Positions 6,761 to 12,900 of a stretch of DNA of 13,815 nucleotides are shown piece by piece. How positions within the stretch are numbered: the first letter of the stretch is position 1; the number at the start of each line of letters is the position of its first letter. The notes under the pieces were generated by a model that saw nothing but the letters and a program-made list of their open reading frames with translations, was not told the origin of the DNA and searched no databases. A program made the translations under genes and the position numbers. The stretch comes from Thiodiazotropha sp050305975 (GTDB lineage: Bacteria > Pseudomonadota > Gammaproteobacteria > Chromatiales > Chromatiaceae): NCBI GenBank assembly GCA_050305975.1, contig JBNLGI010000199.1:1-13815 (forward strand), in the 5' to 3' direction.

Positions 6761-8008
6761 ATGAAAACCAATGAATACACAGGATCCGATCTGGTGAGAG
6801 GGATTAGTTCGTTATCCAATCGCGTCACCGAACTGTTCAGCCGAATTGGCCTGATCTGTGGTGTGATCTACCTCGTGGTGCTGCCGCTGGGACACGTTAC
6901 TGCCATTCGCAGTATATCCGTGGTACTGGCTCTGGTGGTCGCGATACTCTTTTGGATGCAGCACGAGGCCAAGCGACTGCCGCTGGCACTGCTTTTCATT
7001 GTCTGGTTTGCCGTCGCCTGCCTGTCGCTTTTCACAACGGTCGATTTCACGGCTTCTGTCGACGCCATCAACCACGAAATCGTCCGCTCGGCACTGGTGT
7101 ACTTTATCTTTTTCACCCTGGTCCGACGACTGGATGCCTTTCCCGTGTTCAGCTGGGCCACCGTCGTGAGTGCTTTTATTCTCACGGGTCTCGCAATACA
7201 GACCATCGCGAGCAACGACCGTTGGGTCCATGGCTACCTTCCGGCGTTGGGAGATTACGCCACCACCGCCATTACACTGATCCCCCTGCTGGTCGCCGCC
7301 ACCAGCGATGGACACCGGTTCTTACGCGCAGCGGCGATCCTTGCGTTGATTGGATTGATCTTGGGCGGCTATCTGACGCACAGTCGCGGATTCTGGCTGA
7401 CCCTGATCTGTGCCGGCGGTACAGCGGTTGCCGTTCGGGCCTATCATCGGCGACGACTGCATTGGAGGCCGGTGCTTGCCTTGATGGTTGTCGGTGTCGT
7501 CTCCGTGGGTCTGGCCGCCAAGGTCGCCGGGGTTAAAGGTCGCAGCCTGGGCTATTTCGACGACCGCTCGATCATCTACATGTCGGTGGCGGAGAAGCTC
7601 GGCGACAATCCACTCACCGGAACCGGCTATGGTCATGAGACCGATCACCTGTGGTACCAGACGATTCCGGACATGGGCCCAAAAATCTACCACGCTCACA
7701 ACATCGTCCTGAGTTATCTCGATCAGATGGGCCCGCTCGGCTTGGTGGTGTTGTTCGCCATCTTCGGCCTGCCGGCCATTTTCCTGCTGCGAAGGCTGCA
7801 CCTGGACGGTGCTCCTCCCTATGTCTTAGCCGGCTTGGCCTTGCTGGTCGCGGTGTTCGTGAAAAACAGTCTCGATTATTTCTTTACCGGGGCGAACCTC
7901 TGGCTCTTCTTTGCCCACCTCGGTATCTATGTCGGCCACCTCCAGCGGATGCAGTCAGTACAGGGCGGCGACACCGGTCATGCGAGTAGGTCCCAACCAA
8001 TGTCATGA
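6761..8008 (+). CDS. O-antigen ligase / polymerase family membrane protein (WaaL-like)
   Basis: Polytopic inner-membrane protein of 415 residues in the Wzy_C/O-antigen ligase family. WaaL members move undecaprenyl-linked polymer onto lipid A-core in the periplasm; Wzy members polymerise repeat units. About eleven or twelve hydrophobic segments are visible, from residues 28-45 to 376-394. The long soluble loop (about 257-321) contains DDRSIIY, GTGYGHETD and HAHNIVLSYLDQMGPLG (His311, His313), and Arg209 in HSRGFWL is the other residue typical of this family. Given its place among core genes, a ligase is favoured over a polymerase. G+C is lower than in neighbours (31 of 60 bases at 7021-7080), consistent with transfer. 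No good ribosome binding site precedes the ATG. Its stop overlaps the ATG of a truncated sulfotransferase reading frame as ATGA. Confidence 0.85.
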   Translation: MKTNEYTGSDLVRGISSLSNRVTELFSRIGLICGVIYLVVLPLGHVTAIRSISVVLALVVAILFWMQHEAKRLPLALLFIVWFAVACLSLFTTVDFTASVDAINHEIVRSALVYFIFFTLVRRLDAFPVFSWATVVSAFILTGLAIQTIASNDRWVHGYLPALGDYATTAITLIPLLVAATSDGHRFLRAAAILALIGLILGGYLTHSRGFWLTLICAGGTAVAVRAYHRRRLHWRPVLALMVVGVVSVGLAAKVAGVKGRSLGYFDDRSIIYMSVAEKLGDNPLTGTGYGHETDHLWYQTIPDMGPKIYHAHNIVLSYLDQMGPLGLVVLFAIFGLPAIFLLRRLHLDGAPPYVLAGLALLVAVFVKNSLDYFFTGANLWLFFAHLGIYVGHLQRMQSVQGGDTGHASRSQPMS

Positions 8009-8118
8009 AGATCGTCAGTCATGTGGGGTTACACAAGACGGCAACCACCTACCTCCAGGGACATGTCTGTCCCGCATGGCGGCAGCCCGGCTTGCCGAGC
8101 GGATCATGCGGGCAGTGA
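8005..8118 (+). pseudogene. Sulfotransferase 5' remnant, truncated by recombination
   Basis: This 37-codon frame starts in an ATGA overlap with the ligase gene and begins MKIVSHVGLHKTATTYLQGHV. Residues 6-18 match the 5'-phosphosulfate-binding loop of PAPS-dependent sulfotransferases (pattern G-x-x-K-T-x-T-T-x-L-Q). After about 25 codons the sequence stops resembling that family, and from 8091 it matches the 3' part of a GT9 gene in a different frame, so translation ends at 8118. It is best read as the surviving start of a gene that once followed the ligase in an operon. It is too short to function. The loop match is strong for its length, but a kinase-like P-loop relative cannot be fully excluded. 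Confidence 0.65.
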
Positions 8119-8381
8119 ACGACCGCTGGGTGCTGGTTCCTTCCGCTGCCCGGGGAAATGCGCCAACTGGTGGGGGGCTGGCTCAGATCAATGCCCTGGT
8201 CTGAAGCGACGGCGGCGCCATACATCTGGCGGCCGGGCTCGGACGGCCGTCCGTCTGCCTGTTCGGCTACGGCAGGGGGCACGAATGGGCGCCCCGGGGC
8301 GAACATCGGCTGTTGCATGCCGAACCCCTGGATGAATTGGATGAGGAGGCCGTCTTTTCGGTACTCCGCGGTTATCTCTAA
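8091..8381 (+). pseudogene. Decayed 3' fragment of a GT9 heptosyltransferase-like gene
   Basis: These 291 bases correspond to the last 96 codons plus stop of the intact GT9 gene at 5040-6056 (from its Leu243). By hand alignment about three quarters of the residues agree over the last 76 positions, including SDGGAIHLAAGLGRP, CLFGY and GEHRLLHAEPLDELD. It carries several lesions: an extra base near 8145-8160, a missing base in the six-G run at 8172-8177, a TGA at 8202-8204 where the intact copy has TGC for Cys280, and a Trp-to-Arg change in the WAPWG motif. There is no start or N-terminal half. The TAA at 8379-8381 overlaps the ribosome binding site of the next gene, preserving the GT9-GT4 spacing of an ancestral pair. 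Confidence 0.85.
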
Positions 8382-8397
8382 AGGAGCCGTTTGAACC

Positions 8398-9498
8398 ATG
8401 CACATACTGCATACCGAAAGCTCCTGTGGCTGGGGCGGTCAGGAGATCAGGATACTCACAGAGAGTGCCGGCATGGTTGCGCGGGGGCATCGGGTAAGTC
8501 TCATCGCTCCGCAGTCCTCGAATATCTACGCTGTCGCCGAACGCTATGGGATCGAGCCCATTGCCCTGCCTATCGAACGAAAGAGGCTGTCCGCACTTCT
8601 GGCCATATGGCGCTGGCTCGGCGCCCATGGCCAGGAGATCGATATCATCAACACCCACAGCTCGACTGACGCCTGGTTGGTAGCGGTTGCCAATCTGCTG
8701 TTGCGCGATCCAGCGCCGGTGGTGAGAACGCGGCATGTCTCCTCCCCCATCAATACCCATCTGACCACGCGCTGGCTCTATCAGAAAGCGGTCGAGCACA
8801 TTGTGGTGACCGGAGAACCCCTGCGGCAGCAGTTGGCCAGAGACAACGGTTTCCGTCTGGACAGCATGACATCGGTGCCCACCGGAATCGATCTGGAGCG
8901 ATTCCGGCCCAGAGACCGGTCACAGGCGCGAAAGCAGCTGGGTGTCGATTCCGACAAGTTCGTTGTCGGTATTCTCGCCACGCTGCGAAGTTGGAAGGGG
9001 CATCGTTACCTGATGGATGCCGTTGCCTCGCTGCAGGATCTGCAGACTCTCCAACTCCTGATCGTTGGCGAGGGCCCTTATCGGGAAAAACTGGAACAGC
9101 ATTGCGAGCACCTGGATATCGGGGACAAAGTGCGCTTTGTGGGTCAGCAGGACAACCCGGAATCCTGGTTGAACGTCATGGACCTTTTTGTCCTGCCCTC
9201 CTACGGCGATGAAGGCGTGTCACAAGCCGTGATGCAGGCCATGGCCAGCCGGCTTCCGGTCATCGCCACACCGGTTGGCGGCATGCGGGATGCGGTCGAG
9301 GACGAAGTCACGGGCCTGCTGGTGAAGACGCATGACGGAGCCGCCATCGCCAGCGCCATTCGCAGACTCGTGGATGACAATGCGCTAAGGGAACGGCTGG
9401 CCGAGGCGGGATACCACTATGCCCGCGAACGCTTCTCCCGGGATCTGATGCTGGAGCGTATGGAGTCGGTCTTCATGCGCTACAGACGCCAGCGTTGA
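8398..9498 (+). CDS. GT4-family glycosyltransferase, intact relative of the 6083-6526 remnant
   Basis: Complete GT-B enzyme of 366 residues. AAGGAG at 8381-8386 lies 11 bases before the ATG and supports the start MHILHTESSCGWGGQEIRIL, whose glycine loop (WGGQEIRI) is typical of the acceptor domain. The donor domain starts near residue 185 (KFVVGILATLRSWKGHRYL, with Arg197 and Lys200), followed by LLIVGEGPYRE (220-230). The usual EX7E reads Glu272-x7-Gln280 in DEGVSQAVMQAMASRLPVIATPVGG, so the second acid is replaced by glutamine, a variant seen in some GT4 branches. The N-terminal 90 residues resemble the truncated GT4 at 6083 at perhaps a third identity, so they are diverged relatives rather than recent copies. 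It probably adds a core or O-antigen sugar; donor unknown. It ends 84 bases before a convergent operon. Confidence 0.88.
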   Translation: MHILHTESSCGWGGQEIRILTESAGMVARGHRVSLIAPQSSNIYAVAERYGIEPIALPIERKRLSALLAIWRWLGAHGQEIDIINTHSSTDAWLVAVANLLLRDPAPVVRTRHVSSPINTHLTTRWLYQKAVEHIVVTGEPLRQQLARDNGFRLDSMTSVPTGIDLERFRPRDRSQARKQLGVDSDKFVVGILATLRSWKGHRYLMDAVASLQDLQTLQLLIVGEGPYREKLEQHCEHLDIGDKVRFVGQQDNPESWLNVMDLFVLPSYGDEGVSQAVMQAMASRLPVIATPVGGMRDAVEDEVTGLLVKTHDGAAIASAIRRLVDDNALRERLAEAGYHYARERFSRDLMLERMESVFMRYRRQR

Positions 9499-9582
9499 GT
9501 CTCGACTGAGGTCAACGTGGCGGTGGCCAAGCCAGCGACGGTCTGGCACTAAGGCGCTCGATCCCTGAACCGGGTGCCCTGA

Positions 9583-10680
9583 TCAATCTAGCAACTGGTT
9601 GAACTGCTGGCGTACCCGCTCGAGGCTCAGTAGCGCCATGCAGGCGGCGTCACGTTCGCACTCTGCCGGGCTGCGGGCGCAACGGCGCACCCAGGGGATC
9701 TCCCGCTTGAACAGCAGCGGTTGGTCGCGGCAATCGATGGGCTCGCTGAGGGCCTGATAGCGTTCGGAGCGCCAGAAACGGCTCTCGCCGTAGAGCTGGG
9801 CGGAACCCGGGCCGTAGAGCGCGAGGGTCGGCGTGGCGGTGATGCGTCCCAGGTGGGCCACCCCGGTATCGGGACAGACCAGGGCGCGTGCCCCTTTCAG
9901 AAGATGCCATAGCTGGGCCAGGTCGAGTGTCTCTGCCAGGCTCTGGTACCGGCCAGCGGGATCGACCGCCTCCACGTAGCGCTGTTCACCCGGTCCGCCG
10001 CTCCAGATCACCTGCAAGCCCTTTGCGGCGGCATGCTCGGCCAGCGCACGCCAACGTTGGCCGGGCCAGAGCTTGAGCACGGAGCTGGCGCCCACATGGA
10101 ACACCACGTAGTTCTCCGGCAGGGTCGGCAGCGGCGCGGCGGCGGGTGGTGGCCAGTCATCATCGGCCATCGGCGGCGGCATCGGGCCGGGAATCAAGCC
10201 GCAATTGGCATCGGGCCAGGGCGTCGGCGTCTGCGGATAGGCATGGAGTTCATCCACCGGCCAGCTCTTGTAGCCCGGCCGGTCGCCGTCGAAGGCGACG
10301 ATCCAGCGGGCGCCCATGGCGTAGGCGAGCCAGCTGTAGCGGTTGTCACCGGGTACCAGCGCCAGGTCGTAGGGGCCGCTGGCGAACAAGCGGGAGAGCG
10401 AACGGCGGTCGGCCGGATGAAAGGGGAGCGGCTTTACTCCGTAGGGGCGGCCGGAATAGAGCGGAGCGATCGCCTTCTGCATGGTCATGGCGATCTCGGC
10501 CCCGGGGTATTGCCGCCTCAGCTTGGCCAGCAGCGGGGTCAGCATCAGGGTGTCGCCGAGCAGCAGGTGGTGGGCGATCAGGATACGCCCGGGGGTCGCC
10601 GGGGCGCGCCGGCGAAAATGGCCGAGAGCCCGCAGGCCGACCCGGCCGAAGGTGAGCAGGCGGGCGGGCAGGCGACTCAA
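9583..10680 (-). CDS. GT9 (heptosyltransferase-like) glycosyltransferase, last gene of the minus-strand core operon
   Basis: GT-B enzyme of 365 residues in the ADP-heptose:LPS heptosyltransferase family. The start is a TTG that overlaps the preceding gene's stop as TTGA; an AAGGAGG ribosome binding site (10691-10697) 10 bases upstream makes this credible. A basic leader of about 30 residues precedes RILIAHHLLLGDTLMLTPLL, where Asp43 is the expected catalytic aspartate. FHVGASSVLKLWPGQRW (194-210) and the donor motif CPDTGVAHLGRIT (269-281, Asp271 and His276) are present, and the C-terminal region has four cysteines (317, 334, 341, 347), as in WaaF and WaaC. A long proline-rich linker (about 164-188) joins the two Rossmann domains. 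It is clearly different from the other GT9 proteins here. It probably adds a further heptose or related sugar; specificity unknown. Confidence 0.87.
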   Translation of the reverse strand: MSRLPARLLTFGRVGLRALGHFRRRAPATPGRILIAHHLLLGDTLMLTPLLAKLRRQYPGAEIAMTMQKAIAPLYSGRPYGVKPLPFHPADRRSLSRLFASGPYDLALVPGDNRYSWLAYAMGARWIVAFDGDRPGYKSWPVDELHAYPQTPTPWPDANCGLIPGPMPPPMADDDWPPPAAAPLPTLPENYVVFHVGASSVLKLWPGQRWRALAEHAAAKGLQVIWSGGPGEQRYVEAVDPAGRYQSLAETLDLAQLWHLLKGARALVCPDTGVAHLGRITATPTLALYGPGSAQLYGESRFWRSERYQALSEPIDCRDQPLLFKREIPWVRRCARSPAECERDAACMALLSLERVRQQFNQLLD

Positions 10681-11828
10681 ACCGGCGCCCCCTCCTTGAC
10701 TTCGAGCAGTTCACGATAGAGTTCCAGCATCTCCTCCACCATGCGCTCGATGGGGTGTCGCTCGGCGCTGGCGCGGGCGGCCTCGCGATAGTTGTCATAG
10801 TCGGATCGTGCCCACTCCAGGGCCCGCTCCAGGGCATCGTCCGTCTCCGCGTCGTAGCGCTGTCCGTTGACGCCGCTCTCGATCAACTCTCCCGCGCCGC
10901 AGTATTGATTGGTCACCACTCCGAGGCCGCAGGCCAGCGCCTCCAGCACCACATTGCCGAAGGGCTCATAGAGGCAGGGGTGGACCAGCAGATCGGCGCA
11001 GCGGTAGTAGGGGGTGACATCGGGCACCACACCGGCGAAGCGGACCCGCTGCTGCAGCCCCAGACGCTCGGCCAGCCGCCGGTAGCGCGCCTGGCGCTTG
11101 TCGCGGCCGATCACCGCCAGATGCCAGTCGCTGCCCTGCGCCGACAGGGCGTGCAGCAGCGGGGCCAGTCCCTTGCGTTCGAAGCCCGAGCCCACGAACA
11201 GCAGCAGCGGCGCGGAGGTCAGCCCCAGCTCGTTGCGCAGACCTTGCCGCGTCTGTGCGTCGGCTGCCGGCGAGAAGCGCTGCAGGTCGATGCCGTTGAT
11301 GATGACCCGCAGTTTGTCGGTATCCACCGGGTAGTGGCGCAGGATGTCGTCCCGTACCATCTGCGAGATGCAGATCACCCGCCGCAGCGCCGGGTGGGTG
11401 AACATCACCCGTTCGGTCTCCACCATGTAGCGGTGGAAGCGGCTGATGCGCAGCCACAGCCGCTGCAGCGGCGAGGCGACGGCGGCGCGGCGCGCCAGCC
11501 ACTGGGCGTGCACCCCGTCACCGGCTCGATAGAGGGAGCAGCCGGGCAGGCGCTCGTTGCTCTGCACCAGATCGAACTCCCGCTTGCGCAGGATTGCGCT
11601 GACCTGTTGCACGAAGTGACGGTGTCGGCCCACCCGGCCCAGACCTTTGCGCGATATCGGGAAGTGACGAACGTCATCGCTCTGTTGCCACTGTTCGCAG
11701 ATCAGCGAGAGGTCGAGATCGCCATAGGCGCGCAGACCGTTGAGGGTGCGACTCATGATCTGCTCCGCGCCGCCGTCGGGACGGTAGCTGCGCCGGATGA
11801 GGGCGATGCGCAGCGGCCCGTCAGCCAT
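10677..11828 (-). CDS. GT4-family LPS core glycosyltransferase, WaaG-like
   Basis: Retaining GT-B enzyme of 383 residues resembling WaaG (RfaG), which transfers glucose from UDP-glucose to heptose II to begin the outer core. The N-terminus IALIRRSYRPDGGAEQIMSRTL (8-29) holds the glycine loop; SLYRAGDGVHAQWLARR (98-114) is a segment characteristic of this LPS-core subgroup. The donor domain has FVGSGFERKGLAPLL (211-225, with Arg218 and Lys219) and the EX7E motif as Glu288 and Glu296 in YEPFGNVVLEALACG. The gene overlaps waaQ by 8 bases upstream and the GT9 gene by 4 bases downstream, so all are probably translated from one message. The waaQ-waaG order matches that of enteric waa operons. Exact sugar specificity is inferred. 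Confidence 0.85.
   Translation of the reverse strand: MADGPLRIALIRRSYRPDGGAEQIMSRTLNGLRAYGDLDLSLICEQWQQSDDVRHFPISRKGLGRVGRHRHFVQQVSAILRKREFDLVQSNERLPGCSLYRAGDGVHAQWLARRAAVASPLQRLWLRISRFHRYMVETERVMFTHPALRRVICISQMVRDDILRHYPVDTDKLRVIINGIDLQRFSPAADAQTRQGLRNELGLTSAPLLLFVGSGFERKGLAPLLHALSAQGSDWHLAVIGRDKRQARYRRLAERLGLQQRVRFAGVVPDVTPYYRCADLLVHPCLYEPFGNVVLEALACGLGVVTNQYCGAGELIESGVNGQRYDAETDDALERALEWARSDYDNYREAARASAERHPIERMVEEMLELYRELLEVKEGAPV
10691..10697 (-). promoter_or_regulatory. Strong ribosome binding site deciding a TTG start
   Basis: On the minus strand AAGGAGG is followed by more G and then, after 10 bases, by the TTG at 10680. It lies inside the last codons of the upstream GT4 gene. No ATG or GTG gives a complete GT9 N-terminus, so this site decides the start. 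Confidence 0.7.
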
Positions 11829-12900
11829 CGAGCAGGGCCTCGGCGGCTTCCAGCACGCGCCGGGTCTCGATGCGGGTCAGGCACTCGCTGATCTTGCCGC
11901 CTCCGCAGCCGTCCTGACCGCAGGGGCGACAGGGGTGGGAGGAGGTGATCACCGCCGCCCGGTTCTGCCAGGGGCCCCATTCGTGTTCGCCGCTGGGGCC
12001 GAACAGGACCACCGTGGGCGTCTGCGTGGCGGAGGCGATATGCATCGGCACCGAGTCGACGCCGATGAAGAGTTCAGCGCGCCCGATCACCGCCATCAGC
12101 TCCTTCAGGCTTAGCGCCCCCGCCAGGTTGGTGACGGGTTCGGTCACCTGGCTCAGGATGCGCTCCACCATCGCCAGCTCGCGGGCATCGGGACCGGCGG
12201 TGATGACGATGCGCCGGCCCTGTGAGGCCAGCCGCTCGATGAGCTCCGCCATGTGCGATTCGGGCCAGCACTTGAAGAGCCAGCGGGAGGTGGGATGGAT
12301 GACGATCCAGGGCGGCGTCAGCGCGCTCAGCTTTTCGTCCAGGGCGCTTTCGGCCTCGCTGCCCGCCACCACCTGCAGCCGCTTCTCCCCCTCCGTGGGC
12401 TGAAGGCCGAGATGGCGCAGGGCGTCCAGGTGGATCTCCACCGTATGGCGGCGGTTGCCGCCGGGGGCGCTGTAGTGATGAGTGAAGCTGTTCAGCCAGA
12501 GTTTCGAGCGCCGCGAGGAGTAGCGGCGGCTGATGGCGTAGCGCGGCTTCAGGTAGCGGCTGAGGATGGCGCCGCGCCAGCTCTCCGTAAGATGGATGAT
12601 CAGATCGTAGCCCTGCGACTTCAGCGTTCGCATCAGGCCGAGTTCGCGCTCCAGGTGTCCGCGCGTGCCCAGCCGCTTCCAGGACTTGTCGATGCAGTGG
12701 ATGGTGTGAATGGCCGGATGTCCGGCCAGCATCGGTTCGGTATCCCGGTAGACCAGGGCGTCGATCTCGAGCTGGGGGTGGCGGGATTTGAGCAGGGCGA
12801 ACAGCGGCGTGGTGAGCAGCACGTCACCGTGGTGGCGCAGCTTGACGACCAGCACCCGTTTGAGGCTCGAGAAGTCGATCTCCCGCTCGACCCGGCTCAT
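11821..12900 (-). CDS. waaQ: LPS core heptosyltransferase III (WaaQ-like)
   Basis: GT9 enzyme of 359 residues matching RfaQ/WaaQ, which adds a side-branch heptose (heptose III) to heptose II. The ATG overlaps the msbA stop as ATGA. Visible blocks are RVLVVKLRHHGDVLLTTPLFALLK (15-38, Asp26 the probable base), ALVYRDTEPMLAGHP (48-62), LTESWRGA (104-111), IHPTSRWLFKCWPESH (201-216) and the donor site GVDSVPMHIASA (280-291, Asp282 and His287), followed by LFGPSGEHEWGPW (299-311). The C-terminus holds cysteines at 324, 327, 332 and 340, in a CRPCGQDGCGGG context typical of WaaQ. The KLRHHGDVLLTTP and DTEPML signatures separate it from WaaC and WaaF. It shares an operon with the WaaG-like gene downstream, as in enteric core clusters. 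Confidence 0.9.
   Translation of the reverse strand: MSRVEREIDFSSLKRVLVVKLRHHGDVLLTTPLFALLKSRHPQLEIDALVYRDTEPMLAGHPAIHTIHCIDKSWKRLGTRGHLERELGLMRTLKSQGYDLIIHLTESWRGAILSRYLKPRYAISRRYSSRRSKLWLNSFTHHYSAPGGNRRHTVEIHLDALRHLGLQPTEGEKRLQVVAGSEAESALDEKLSALTPPWIVIHPTSRWLFKCWPESHMAELIERLASQGRRIVITAGPDARELAMVERILSQVTEPVTNLAGALSLKELMAVIGRAELFIGVDSVPMHIASATQTPTVVLFGPSGEHEWGPWQNRAAVITSSHPCRPCGQDGCGGGKISECLTRIETRRVLEAAEALLDG

Noticed and set aside
8202..8204. TGA at a conserved Cys position as a possible selenocysteine codon
   Set aside because: The surrounding GT9 fragment has two frameshifts, no N-terminal half and no start, and the cysteine has no known catalytic role in GT9 enzymes. A stop in a pseudogene is the simple explanation.
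7911..8204. 97-codon open frame crossing the ligase 3' end
   Set aside because: It begins inside the ligase gene in another frame and owes its end to the decayed GT9 fragment; its first 60 codons match nothing recognisable.
9499..9582. Terminator between the convergent GT4 and GT9 genes
   Set aside because: Only a 5-base-pair stem (GCCAG/CTGGC) is visible, with no T run on either strand.
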